64,000 bases of DNA. Source: a bacterium (lineage in GTDB: Bacteria > Myxococcota_A > Bradymonadia > UBA7976 > UBA1532). The stretch is from assembly GCA_030427205.1 (NCBI GenBank), contig JAUHXC010000019.1, forward strand, positions 1 to 64,000, written 5' to 3'. Under the pieces are notes generated by a model. The model did no database searches. It saw nothing but the letters and a program-made list of their open reading frames with translations, and was not told the origin of the DNA. Of this stretch, positions 46,343-54,941 are shown piece by piece. The position numbers were made by a program, and so were the translations under genes. How positions within the stretch are numbered: the first letter of the stretch is position 1; every line of letters starts with the position of its first letter.

Positions 46343-47552
46343 CGAACCGATCCGGGTCGCGGCGGCGCACGAGCACCTCGCCGAAGCGCCGCTTGTACTC
46401 GGCGTCGGTCAGCAGCCAGCGCAGGATGGTCTTGGCCACGAACGGCGGCGGGATGCTGTAGACCTCGCGCTTCAGCCGCTCCATCGTCGCGTCGAACATC
46501 GGCCGCATGTGCCCGGTCGCCTCGTCGGCGTAGGCCGCCGTCGCCGTGCGCCAGTCGACGTCTCCGCGGTGCCAGGGCACCAGCGCCCGGCCCAGCATGC
46601 GGGCGCTGATCAGCGCGTCGTAGATGCCCTGGGCGTCGATGGAGTCCTTCTGCAGCCAGGCGTCGCCCACCAGCGCCCAGCCGGGGCCCGCCGCCTCGCG
46701 GAAAAGATTGCCCAGGCGCTTGAAGCCGCGCACCGCGCTCACCCGCCGGGCGGCCTCGAGTCGGCGCCACGCCGCCGGCCGCGCCTGCAAGGCCCGCAGG
46801 TAGATCTCGCTGGGGCGGCCGGCTTCGGCTTCGAAGAGCGCCGACTGGCTCTGCACCAGCACCGCGACCCGACCGCGGGACATCGGCATGAAGACCGCGC
46901 TCCAGCCGTCGAGGGACGAGTGGATGTGGGCGACCGGATCGCCGTCGCTCCAGGGGGCGACGCCCTCCCAGAAGGCATAGTAGACGTGGGTCGAGACGTC
47001 GTCGCGGCGGTGCACGACCCGGGCCTGCACGTCGCGGGCGACCCGCGAGAAGCGGCCGTCGGCGCCGATGACGCCGCGGGCCGGGATGTGCTCCTCGTCG
47101 GCGCCGGCGCTGCGCCCGCGCACGCCGCAGATCACGCCGGCGTCGTCGCGCAGCAGCCCGGTGACCGTGAAGCCGTCCCGCCGGGTGACGCAGTCGTACT
47201 GCCCGAGGCTGCTCCAGAGGCAGTCGTCGAAGTCCTGGCGGTCCAGCACCAGGAAGCGTCGGCGGCCCGCGTACTCGGCCAGCGGCAGGCGCACGTCGAA
47301 GTGCGGGCCGAACTCCAGCACCACCTCGTCGAGCCACGGCGCGCCGGGCGCGTAGTCTTCGGGTGCGAGGCCGACCTCGTCGAGCAGAGCCATGCCATGT
47401 GGCAGCAGGAAGGGTGTGGAGACCGCCGGATAGCTCGGGAAGCACGCCCGATCGACGACCATGGTGCGGATGCCCGCTCGGCCCAGATGATGGGCCAGCA
47501 TCGCCCCGGCCGGCCGCCCGCCGACGACCACGATGTCGAACTGCTCACTCAT
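46254..47552 (-). CDS. FAD-dependent oxidoreductase (PHBH/geranylgeranyl-reductase-like)
   Basis: 432 residues. The N-terminal Rossmann motif FDIVVVGGRPAGAMLAHHL with the following VVDR acid binds FAD; a second FAD motif appears at about 285-305 (WALVGDAWLQKDSIDAQGI), the GD pattern of the p-hydroxybenzoate-hydroxylase superfamily. A middle strand ARGVIGADGRFSRVAR is the DG motif. Substrate unknown; relatives hydroxylate aromatics or reduce isoprenoids. Monocistronic. Its 3' end overlaps the kinase gene by 89 bases tail to tail, which is longer than usual. Confidence 0.85.
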   Translation of the reverse strand: MSEQFDIVVVGGRPAGAMLAHHLGRAGIRTMVVDRACFPSYPAVSTPFLLPHGMALLDEVGLAPEDYAPGAPWLDEVVLEFGPHFDVRLPLAEYAGRRRFLVLDRQDFDDCLWSSLGQYDCVTRRDGFTVTGLLRDDAGVICGVRGRSAGADEEHIPARGVIGADGRFSRVARDVQARVVHRRDDVSTHVYYAFWEGVAPWSDGDPVAHIHSSLDGWSAVFMPMSRGRVAVLVQSQSALFEAEAGRPSEIYLRALQARPAAWRRLEAARRVSAVRGFKRLGNLFREAAGPGWALVGDAWLQKDSIDAQGIYDALISARMLGRALVPWHRGDVDWRTATAAYADEATGHMRPMFDATMERLKREVYSIPPPFVAKTILRWLLTDAEYKRRFGEVLVRRRDPDRFVTPGLMLGALSRGLLRSLLPPWGAGSSTG

Positions 47553-47636
47553 CCGCCGGATGGTATCACCGGCGTGTCAGCAGCCCGAAGTCGTCAGTGG
47601 TGACATACGTGCCAGGGCGACCGTCGCGGCAGGCGC

Positions 47637-48200
47637 TCAGCCGCCGACGAGCGCCTTGGCGATGTCCGACTCGTTGGCCATGCCGCCCACGTAGCCGGCG
47701 TAGACCACCCGGCAGAAGTCGGGGCGGGGGTCGTTGACGCGGGCGGTCACCCGCCCGTCGAGGCTGACCTCGAGGCCTTTGCCCGGGCGCCAGGTGAAGC
47801 CGAGGATCTGCCCCTCGCGGGTATCGGGGATGCCGCGCAGCATGGCTTTGGCCGACCGGGCCATGTCGACCCCCAGCTTGCCCGCCCGCTCGGCGACCGC
47901 CTCACGCCACGGCGGCAGCATGTCGCTGCGATCGACGTCGCGCATGAAGCGCTTGGAGAGGTGCAGCGGCTCGTCGCACGAGAGCACCGCGGCGCTGCTG
48001 CGGGTCTTGTTCAGCCGATACAGCGAGATGACGTAGACGTCGATGCCGAGGATCGTCGCCTCGCGCAGCGCGCTGCCGTTGAGTTTGAGGGTCTGCCCGT
48101 CGACCGTGTGGGTCTCGGGCACGCTCACCCCTTCGACCGTACGCGCGGTCGTCGAGGCGGGCAGGAGGAGCAGGGCCGCGAGGGCGAGCAGGGTGCGCAT
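47637..48200 (-). CDS. Secreted chalcone-isomerase-like protein
   Basis: 187 residues. The ATG at 48200 starts a clean signal peptide (MRTLLALAALLLLPASTTA) and is preferred to a TTG twelve codons earlier. The mature protein follows the bacterial chalcone-isomerase-like fold: VSVPETHTVDGQTLKLNGSA, then VYVISLYR, and a C-terminal FCRVVYAGYVGG helix. These periplasmic proteins generally lack flavonoid-cyclising activity and may bind fatty acids or other small hydrophobic ligands. Same strand as its neighbours with gaps over 80 bases, so an independent unit is possible. Confidence 0.8.
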   Translation of the reverse strand: MRTLLALAALLLLPASTTARTVEGVSVPETHTVDGQTLKLNGSALREATILGIDVYVISLYRLNKTRSSAAVLSCDEPLHLSKRFMRDVDRSDMLPPWREAVAERAGKLGVDMARSAKAMLRGIPDTREGQILGFTWRPGKGLEVSLDGRVTARVNDPRPDFCRVVYAGYVGGMANESDIAKALVGG

Positions 48201-48293
48201 GGGATCATCGTGGAGATCGAAGTCCCTGCGACGCAAGGGGGAATCGCAGTTTTTGCCGCAGTGCGTCGAGCGGGCCTGCGATCGCGGCTGCGA

Positions 48294-49886
48294 TCAGTCC
48301 GCCGGCCAGGGCTCCACCCGCTCGGGCGCGGTGCCGGTCTGCACCCCGAGGCGGCTCTGGGCCCGGGCGAGGTTCTCGATGAAGAGCCGCACGTAGCGCA
48401 GGTCGTCCTGCAGATCGGGGTCGGGCTGGTCGGCGAGCCAGTCGGTCATGCCGCCGTCCAGCGCCTCGAGCAGGGCGATGGCGTTGGCGTAGTCCGCCTC
48501 CTGGGCCAGCTCGGCGGCGAGCTGGAAGGCGACGAGCACGTTGAGCACCACGAAGCCCTTGCGCACCGTATCGTGGGTGAAGTGCCCGCCCTCGGGGATC
48601 TCGCCGGGCGCGAAGGGGTTGCGGATGTCGACCCGCTGCACCACCGCCGCGCCGGTCTGCGGGTGGGTATAGGTCATCTCGACCTGGCCGACCTCGTCGG
48701 GATCGGCCGGGTCGGCGCCGGTGCGCGGCATCAGCTCGATGAGGATGCCGCCGCCGCCGCCGCGACGCCCGCCCTCGATCGGGTCGTCGGCCCGCTGGCG
48801 CCCGGCGAGAAACAGGCTGGCCTGATCGATGATCCCGCTGCGCAGGCCGCCGGTCCAGCCGCGGGTCCCATAGGCGCCGCGCACGGTGTAGCCCTCGCCG
48901 GCGTAGACCTCGATCTGCACATCGAGGGCCACCGGCACCAGGAAGGTCAGCGCCTCTTCGGCGAAGACCTCGGCGGCGGCCGCGGCGTCTTCGAGGAAGT
49001 AGAAGTTGCCCGCGCCCGTATCGCTGATGGCGCGCATGGTATCGAGGTCGAAGTCGACGCCCAGGCCGATGGTGGTGATGCCGATGCCCTGGCGGGCGTA
49101 GCCGTCGGCCAGCGCTTCGAGCCGGGCGGGGTGGGTCAGGCCAGCGGTGCCGACGCCGTCGCTGAGGAAGATCACCCGCGCCTCGCGCTCGGGGTCGCGC
49201 TCGGCGGCGGCGAGCTCGAGCGCGGTGAAGAGGCCATCGTAGAGGTTGGTGCTGCCGAAGGACTCCAGGGCCTCGATGGCGGCGGCGATGGCGTCGGCGT
49301 CGTCGCCGGCCAGGTCTTCGGCGACGATCCGGGCGGTGTCGGCGTAGGCCACGATGCTCACCCGGTCTTCGGGGCGCAGCACCCGCTGCATCTCGTAGAG
49401 GCCCTCCTGCACCGCGCGCAGCGGCGTGCCGCGCATCGAGCCGCTGGTATCGATGGACAGCACCAGACCGAGCGGCGGGCGCTGCAGCTCGCGGGGATCG
49501 AGCGGGCTGTTGAGCCCGATCTGCAGCAGCGTGCAGTTGGTGCCGGTCATCAGGTTGCCGCCGACGCCGAGCAGCGCGTGCAGGCAGACGTCGTCGCCGC
49601 AGTCGGGGGCCGGGTAGTCCAGCTTGTGCTCGGCGAGAAAGCCCAGCGGATCGAGCACGTCGGGGTGCGGCACATCACCCGCCTCGAGGATCTGGCGGAA
49701 CTGGCCGAAGTCCTGGGCCCCGGCGGGGGTGACGCCGCTGGCCCCGGGGGCGGCGGCGGGCGGCGGCGGCTCGTCGAATCGAGCGGAAGAGGCGGCGTCG
49801 TCGGCGGCGCAACCGGCCAACGCGACGGTCAGGATCGAGGCGCCGAGCGCGAGGGCGCGGCGGGGCTGGCTGGCGAAGCGCTTCAT
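48294..49886 (-). CDS. vWA-domain lipoprotein
   Basis: 530 residues. AGGAGG lies seven bases before the ATG; the signal peptide ends LAGC. A von Willebrand type A domain occupies about 140-310 with the metal-ion site DTSGSM (MIDAS), the distal Thr in FGSTNLYDG and the Asp in IFLSDGVG. The remaining C-terminal region has a beta-rich part followed by a helical hairpin domain (about 430-510) typical of bacterial YfbK-like vWA proteins. Two Cys pairs precede the vWA domain. The start overlaps the upstream membrane-protein gene by four bases (ATGA), so they are made together and may interact. Confidence 0.9.
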   Translation of the reverse strand: MKRFASQPRRALALGASILTVALAGCAADDAASSARFDEPPPPAAAPGASGVTPAGAQDFGQFRQILEAGDVPHPDVLDPLGFLAEHKLDYPAPDCGDDVCLHALLGVGGNLMTGTNCTLLQIGLNSPLDPRELQRPPLGLVLSIDTSGSMRGTPLRAVQEGLYEMQRVLRPEDRVSIVAYADTARIVAEDLAGDDADAIAAAIEALESFGSTNLYDGLFTALELAAAERDPEREARVIFLSDGVGTAGLTHPARLEALADGYARQGIGITTIGLGVDFDLDTMRAISDTGAGNFYFLEDAAAAAEVFAEEALTFLVPVALDVQIEVYAGEGYTVRGAYGTRGWTGGLRSGIIDQASLFLAGRQRADDPIEGGRRGGGGGILIELMPRTGADPADPDEVGQVEMTYTHPQTGAAVVQRVDIRNPFAPGEIPEGGHFTHDTVRKGFVVLNVLVAFQLAAELAQEADYANAIALLEALDGGMTDWLADQPDPDLQDDLRYVRLFIENLARAQSRLGVQTGTAPERVEPWPAD

Positions 49887-51439
49887 CGGGCGTCCTCCTG
49901 GGCGTCGGCGTCGCGGGTCTCGATGACCAGCTCGATGCGCGGGCCGACGGCGGCCCACGGGTCGCAGGCGCTGTCGCTGACCCGGGCCTGCTCGGCCCGA
50001 ATCACGGTGGTCACGGTATCGGGCGCGGTGCGCACCGGCTCGCCGAGCGGCAGCGGGCCCTCGGCGTCGCGCACGACCAGCGGCGCCATCACCCCGTCGC
50101 AGCTGTCGCGCCACGCGGTGCGGCACGGGTCGTCATTGGTCGGCTCGGCGACGCTGAGCGCGGCGAACCCGTCGGTGCGCCGGGTGCGGACGAGCTGCAT
50201 GGTGCGGTCGCCGGCCTCGATGCGCACGCGGGTGCCGGACTGATCGCTCTCGGCCGAGAGCGACAGCTCGGCGCCCTCGGGCAGATCGAGCGGGGCGCCG
50301 GGGGCGCAGACGTACCACCGGCCGGTCTCGGGCCCGCCGTCGTCGCCGACGAACTCGATGTCGAGGGCGTGGCAGCCATCGGGCCCGACGCCGTGGCCCA
50401 CCAGGACCCCTTGCTCGACGGGCGGGAAGGTCCACGCCAGCCCGGCGCCGGGCTCGGGCACCGCGCAGGTGGCCTCGACGGGCTCGCCGCGCGGGGCCGT
50501 GAAGACGACCGGGTGATCGGCCAGATGGGTCAGGGTCTCGCCGTCCAGACCGACCAGCGACGGATCGTCGGGCAGGCCGGCGCCCGAGACGTACGTCAGG
50601 TCGCCCTCGCGGTGCACGTCGTGCAGCGCGAACAGGAGCCGGGCGCCGCGGGCGGTCGCCATCAACGCGACCCGGCACGCGCGCTCCGAGCCCTGGGGGT
50701 CGAAGTCGCGATCCGAGATCAGCGCGCCGGGCTCCATCGACCAGACCAGCGGGCCGTCGAAGAGATCGGGCGCGAGGTGCAGGGCGGGGTCGCGGGCCAC
50801 CGCGTCGCAGTCGACGACCACGTCGCGGCGCAGGGCGCGGGTGCGCACGGTCACGGTGTCGGCGCCGCTGTTGACGACGCCGATGTGGCCCCAGTCGGTG
50901 CTGGTGGGCTGCTGCTCGGGCCACGGCTCGGGGGGCACCTCTTCGGGCGGCGGCGAGGTGGCGACGCAGGCCACGCTGCCCAGGGCGAGCCCCATGCGGG
51001 CGGCGGCGGGGCGCAAGGCCACCGGTCGCCGGCACCAGGCGCCGAAGACGGCCGCCGAGACGAGCAGCATCGGCAGCGCGACCAGGTCGGTCGGATCGAC
51101 GGTGATCCACCAGGGGAAGGGCGTCGGCAGGGTCGCCGCCTCGACCGCCCGAGCGACCGCGGGGCTGAGGTTGATGGCAGCGAAGCCCAGGCCGACCGCG
51201 AGGTGGGCGCCGAGCCAGCCGCGCCGCTCGCGTACGCCGAGCAGGGCGGCGAGCACCACCGGGGCCACCAGCAGGCCGGCGAAGTCGCTCAGCTTGCCGG
51301 TCAGCGCGCCGGGCAAAACGCCGGCGCCTTTGAAGAGGTGGTCGTTGGCGACGAGCAGCGCCAGGGCGACCCACCACAGGGGGTGGGTCAGCGCCCGGGT
51401 CGCCCGGATCGGCCGCGGCGGCGAGGGGTCGTGATGCAT
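49883..51439 (-). CDS. Integral membrane protein with large extracytoplasmic domain, unrecognised
   Basis: 518 residues. GGAG lies six bases before the ATG. Four hydrophobic segments (about 20-40, 55-72, 78-98, 112-135) include the loop LTGKLSDFAGLLVAP. A fifth at about 150-170 ends in GSVACVA. After a Pro/Glu-rich linker the C-terminal 340 residues are beta-rich with scattered cysteines, probably outside the cytoplasm. No family name comes to mind. It is co-translated with the vWA lipoprotein, with which it may form a surface complex. Confidence 0.75.
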   Translation of the reverse strand: MHHDPSPPRPIRATRALTHPLWWVALALLVANDHLFKGAGVLPGALTGKLSDFAGLLVAPVVLAALLGVRERRGWLGAHLAVGLGFAAINLSPAVARAVEAATLPTPFPWWITVDPTDLVALPMLLVSAAVFGAWCRRPVALRPAAARMGLALGSVACVATSPPPEEVPPEPWPEQQPTSTDWGHIGVVNSGADTVTVRTRALRRDVVVDCDAVARDPALHLAPDLFDGPLVWSMEPGALISDRDFDPQGSERACRVALMATARGARLLFALHDVHREGDLTYVSGAGLPDDPSLVGLDGETLTHLADHPVVFTAPRGEPVEATCAVPEPGAGLAWTFPPVEQGVLVGHGVGPDGCHALDIEFVGDDGGPETGRWYVCAPGAPLDLPEGAELSLSAESDQSGTRVRIEAGDRTMQLVRTRRTDGFAALSVAEPTNDDPCRTAWRDSCDGVMAPLVVRDAEGPLPLGEPVRTAPDTVTTVIRAEQARVSDSACDPWAAVGPRIELVIETRDADAQEDAR

Positions 51440-51529
51440 CGGGGACTCCGTCGGATCGGGGTGTCGCCGACGAGTTTAAGCAAACGAGGTGCCAGCGTCT
51501 CGCGGTCCGTGCGACCCCGCCAAAGCGCA

Positions 51530-51586
51530 CGATCGTCGACCGCGGTTCACGCCGCCTCGCCCCCGATCGCCGACCGCGGTTCACGC
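51530..51586 (+). repeat. 23-bp direct repeat pair in a divergent intergenic region
   Basis: CGATCG(T/C)CGACCGCGGTT followed by CACGC occurs at 51530-51552 and 51564-51586, one mismatch, 34 bases apart. Each contains CCGCGG. It lies between a minus-strand membrane protein gene and a plus-strand HEAT gene. Confidence 0.6.
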
Positions 51587-51618
51587 GTCGCGGCGGGCGA
51601 TCGGGCGCCACCGGAGTT

Positions 51619-52872
51619 GTGGCAATCGACCGGGTGGCCTACAAACGACATATGGTGTTGATCATCGTGTCGGTCGTGATCGGCCTGGCCCTGGTCGTGG
51701 GCTCGCTGGTCTGGGTCATGAGCGGACCCAAGGAGCAGCCCGACCGGCAGGCCGAGGCGTGCTGGAACGCCCTGGCGGCGCACCTCGGCCTCGAATACGA
51801 CCCGGGGGGCATGCTCAAGGGCCCCAAGATGACCGGCGCGCTCGGCGGCTACCCGGTCGTCATCGACACCTTCCACCGCACGGTCGGCGGGCGGAAGGTC
51901 ATGATGACCCGCTTCGTGCTCGACGGCGGCGAGAACCTGCCCGAAGGCATGGACAAGCAGGCCAAGGCCAAACCCGACGACGACCCGGTCAAGCGCATCG
52001 TCGCCCAGGCCACCCGGCGCCACATCTCCGACCTCATCCGGAAGATCGGGGCCACCATCGGCGCGGGCAAGATCAAGTGGTCGCGCGAGGGCGGGGTGTG
52101 GAAGCCCGACGGCATGGCGACCATCATCAAGGGCATCGTGCACAAGGCCGAGTTCCTCTGCCTCGACGAGAACGACATGGCCGGCAAGCTGCTGCACGGC
52201 TCGCGGGACATGACCCTGCCCGACCAGCAGCGCGAAGAGATGAAGGCGCTGCTGATGCAGAACTACGCCGGCACCTTCGAGGCCGACGCCGCCGCCCGCG
52301 AGCTGCTCGACGACCCCGACCCGCGCAAGCGCCTCGACGCGGCCAAGACCCTCGGGCCCAAGGGCATCCCGGCCCTGGCCAAGATCGGCCGCGACCCAGA
52401 GGTGGTCAAAGACCTGCGCGAGCAGGCCATCGGCGAGATCATCCGCCACCACCAGCCCGACGAGGCCGACCCGCACATCCGGGCGATGCTGCACTCGCGG
52501 CACTCGGACGTCTCGCGCACCGCGCTGTCGTTGATCCACCGCATGAAGTACACCCCCGCGATGCGGGTGCTGATGGATCTGGTGGTCGACCCCAAGGTGC
52601 CCAGCGAGCTGACCGCGGCGGCGGTGCAGGTGATCGGCGAGATCGGCGACTCGACCGCCCAGCCGACGCTGCTCGGCCTGCTGCACCACGAGTACCTCGT
52701 CGTGCGGCGGCGGGCGGCGCAGTCCCTCGGCGCGCTCGGTACGCCGGCGGCCATCCCCCAGCTCGAGGCGGTCATGCAGGAGGCCAACATCAACAAGCGC
52801 TTCAAAGACATGTGCGCCGCCTCTATTCGCGCGATCCGCGAGCGGGCTGGCATTCAGGGAGCCGGCGGATGA
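51619..52872 (+). CDS. Membrane-anchored HEAT-repeat protein
   Basis: 417 residues from the GTG at 51619; the true start may be GTG 51634 or ATG 51652, since none has a well-spaced ribosome-binding site. One N-terminal membrane helix (LIIVSVVIGLALVVGSLVWVM) is followed by a globular domain of about 200 residues and then PBS-lyase/HEAT-type repeats (about 225-410), for example AARELLDDPDPRKRLDAAKTLG and VQVIGEIGDSTAQPTLLGLL. The HEAT solenoid should lie outside the cytoplasm if the helix is a signal anchor. It overlaps the next gene by four bases. Confidence 0.8.
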   Translation: MAIDRVAYKRHMVLIIVSVVIGLALVVGSLVWVMSGPKEQPDRQAEACWNALAAHLGLEYDPGGMLKGPKMTGALGGYPVVIDTFHRTVGGRKVMMTRFVLDGGENLPEGMDKQAKAKPDDDPVKRIVAQATRRHISDLIRKIGATIGAGKIKWSREGGVWKPDGMATIIKGIVHKAEFLCLDENDMAGKLLHGSRDMTLPDQQREEMKALLMQNYAGTFEADAAARELLDDPDPRKRLDAAKTLGPKGIPALAKIGRDPEVVKDLREQAIGEIIRHHQPDEADPHIRAMLHSRHSDVSRTALSLIHRMKYTPAMRVLMDLVVDPKVPSELTAAAVQVIGEIGDSTAQPTLLGLLHHEYLVVRRRAAQSLGALGTPAAIPQLEAVMQEANINKRFKDMCAASIRAIRERAGIQGAGG

Positions 52873-53354
52873 TGCGCGGCGTTCTCTTCGGGCTGGCCCT
52901 CGCCCTGAGCCTGGGCGGTGTGACGACCGGCTGCTCCAAGAAGCCGGCCGACCCGCGGGCCGAGATCGAGCAGCTGATCGGCGAGGTCGAAGTCGCGGTC
53001 GAATCGAGCGACATTGGCGCGATCAAGGAGAAGCTCGCCGACAGCTATAGTGACCCCAAGGGCAATGACAAAGCCGGGCTGGTGGCGATGCTGCAGTTCC
53101 GCTTCCTGCGCAAGCGCGCGATCCACGTCTTCAGCCAGATCGACGACATCACCGTCGAGGTCGACGGCCGAACGGCGCGGGCGACGGTCATGGCGGCGGG
53201 CGGATCGACGCCCATCGACGGGCTCGAGGCCCTGGGTCAGGTCCGGGCCGACATCATCCGGCTGACGATCAGCTTCGCCCGGCCCGACGACGAGTGGCAG
53301 GTGACCTCGGCGAGCTGGAAACGGGCCAGCGCCGGCGACTTCCTCGGCGATTAG
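52869..53354 (+). CDS. Small lipoprotein with an NTF2-like fold
   Basis: 161 residues; the ATG overlaps the HEAT gene stop (ATGA). The signal peptide ends TTGC (GVTTGCSKKP). The mature part has the helix-helix-strand order of SnoaL/NTF2-like domains: EIEQLIGEVEVAVESSDIGA, IKEKLADSYSD, VAMLQFRFLRKRAIHVFSQI, then strands ending WQVTSASWK. Such lipoproteins usually bind small ligands or partners. Co-translated with the membrane HEAT protein, suggesting a common complex. Confidence 0.78.
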   Translation: MMRGVLFGLALALSLGGVTTGCSKKPADPRAEIEQLIGEVEVAVESSDIGAIKEKLADSYSDPKGNDKAGLVAMLQFRFLRKRAIHVFSQIDDITVEVDGRTARATVMAAGGSTPIDGLEALGQVRADIIRLTISFARPDDEWQVTSASWKRASAGDFLGD

Positions 53355-53369
53355 CGTCCGCCGCCGGGC

Positions 53370-54809
53370 TCACAGCTGCGGATCGGCGCGGACCCAGCCG
53401 CCCAGCCGCTCTTCGAGGCTCCGGGCCACCGAGACCGTCAGCCGATCCCGCCCGGGCGCGCCGATGATCTGAACCGCCAGCGGCATGCCGTTGGAGGCGA
53501 AGCCCACCGGCATCACCGTCGACGGCATGTTCAGCGCGTTGAAGAGCCCCGAGTAGATGAACTCCATCGGCCGCAGCATCGCCGTGCGGTGCCGCGGCGC
53601 CGGCCGGGGAAACGCCGGATGCAGCAGCACGCCGTCGTCACCGAGCAGGTCGATGAGCTGCTGCCGCAGCGCGTCGCGGGTGGACAGCGCCGTACGCAGC
53701 CGGTCGCTGAAGATGCGATCGGCCACCCGCTGCAGCACGACCGTGCTCAACGAGATGGTCGTATGCCGGCTGCGCCGCACCAACAGCCGCGGCAGCTCGC
53801 GGCGCAGCGAGATGCGCTGCCCATCGCCGATCAGCACGTCGAACGGCGCCGCCTCGAGATCGTCGAGGGCCGCGCCGTAGATCTCGAGCGAGCGGTCGAA
53901 CAGGCCCGCCGGCGGCGGCTCGAGCCGGGCGCCCGCCTCGGCCAGGGCGCGCTCGGCCCGCTGCAGCCCGTCGAGCACCGCCGGCCGGGGGCGCACCTTG
54001 CCGTTCTGCGCGGCGACCATCACCCGCACGCCGCGCAGGTCCAGCGGCATGAGCGGACCGCTCGGCGGCGGCCGCTCCACGGCCCAGTCGAGGCCGTCGG
54101 GTCCAGCCATCAGCCCCAGCAGCAGCCACAGATCGTCGGCGCTGCGGGCCAGCGGACCGGTGACCAGCATCGGCCCGGCGCCGCCGTCATTGGGCCAATG
54201 CCCCGTATTGGGCACCAGCCCGCCGGTGGGCTTGTGCCCCGGCACCCCGCAAAAAGCCGCCGGGATGCGGATCGAGCCGCCCACGTCGGAGCCGACCCCG
54301 AAGACCGCGCCGCCCGCGGCGATCAGGGCCCCCTCCCCGCCCGATGAGCCGCCCGGCGTCCGGGTCGGATCCCACGGGTTCGAAGTGCGGCCGTAGATCC
54401 GGTTGTGGGTCTCCATCCACATGCCGCCTTCGGGCACGTTGGTGACCCCGAGGACGATGCCGCCGGCCCGCCGCAGTCGGCGCACCACCGTCGCGTCCCG
54501 CTCGGCGACCACGTCCCGCCGGGCGACGATGCCCGCCGTCTGCGGCATACCGGCCACCGAGACCATCTCCTTGACCGAGAAAGGGATACCCGCCAGGGGC
54601 CCCGCCTGCCCCCTGCGATAGCGGCTCTCGGCAACCCGGGCCTCTTCCCGGGCGGCCTCGAAGCGGGTCTCGATGAAGATGTTGAGGCGGTCGTGCAGGG
54701 CCCGGGCGCGGTCGATATGGGCCTCGACGAGGGCGACGGGCGACAGGGTCCCGGCGCGCATGCGGGCGGTCAGCGCGGCGATCGACAGGTCGAACAGGGG
54801 CTCGCTCAT
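53370..54809 (-). CDS. Amidase-signature-family hydrolase
   Basis: 479 residues, no signal peptide. The Ser-cisSer-Lys triad is complete: Lys80 in PFSVKEM, Ser155 in GGSSGGEG and nucleophile Ser179 in GSDVGGSIRIPA. The arrangement and a hydrophobic C-terminal segment are closer to fatty-acid-amide-hydrolase-like and 6-aminohexanoate-type amidases than to GatA, which would sit in a gatCAB group and have a zinc-free but longer tail. It hydrolyses a C-N amide bond; substrate unknown. The gene is convergent with the lipoprotein gene (15 bases) and divergent from a kinase. Confidence 0.9.
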   Translation of the reverse strand: MSEPLFDLSIAALTARMRAGTLSPVALVEAHIDRARALHDRLNIFIETRFEAAREEARVAESRYRRGQAGPLAGIPFSVKEMVSVAGMPQTAGIVARRDVVAERDATVVRRLRRAGGIVLGVTNVPEGGMWMETHNRIYGRTSNPWDPTRTPGGSSGGEGALIAAGGAVFGVGSDVGGSIRIPAAFCGVPGHKPTGGLVPNTGHWPNDGGAGPMLVTGPLARSADDLWLLLGLMAGPDGLDWAVERPPPSGPLMPLDLRGVRVMVAAQNGKVRPRPAVLDGLQRAERALAEAGARLEPPPAGLFDRSLEIYGAALDDLEAAPFDVLIGDGQRISLRRELPRLLVRRSRHTTISLSTVVLQRVADRIFSDRLRTALSTRDALRQQLIDLLGDDGVLLHPAFPRPAPRHRTAMLRPMEFIYSGLFNALNMPSTVMPVGFASNGMPLAVQIIGAPGRDRLTVSVARSLEERLGGWVRADPQL

Positions 54810-54941
54810 GGGCGCATCATACACCGCGGGCGGTCCGGCGCCGCTTTCCTGCCGCCCGCCGGGCCGCCGGCTGCATCTCGACGCTTGACGGCGGCCGGGC
54901 GCAGGTCGAGAGTGAGACGTCGCCGGCCTGTCTGGAGCTCG

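Noticed and set aside
53370..54809. Amidase as GatA of the amidotransferase complex
   Set aside because: The triad is shared by the whole family, but there is no gatB or gatC nearby, and the region after the nucleophile looks closer to FAAH-like amidases.
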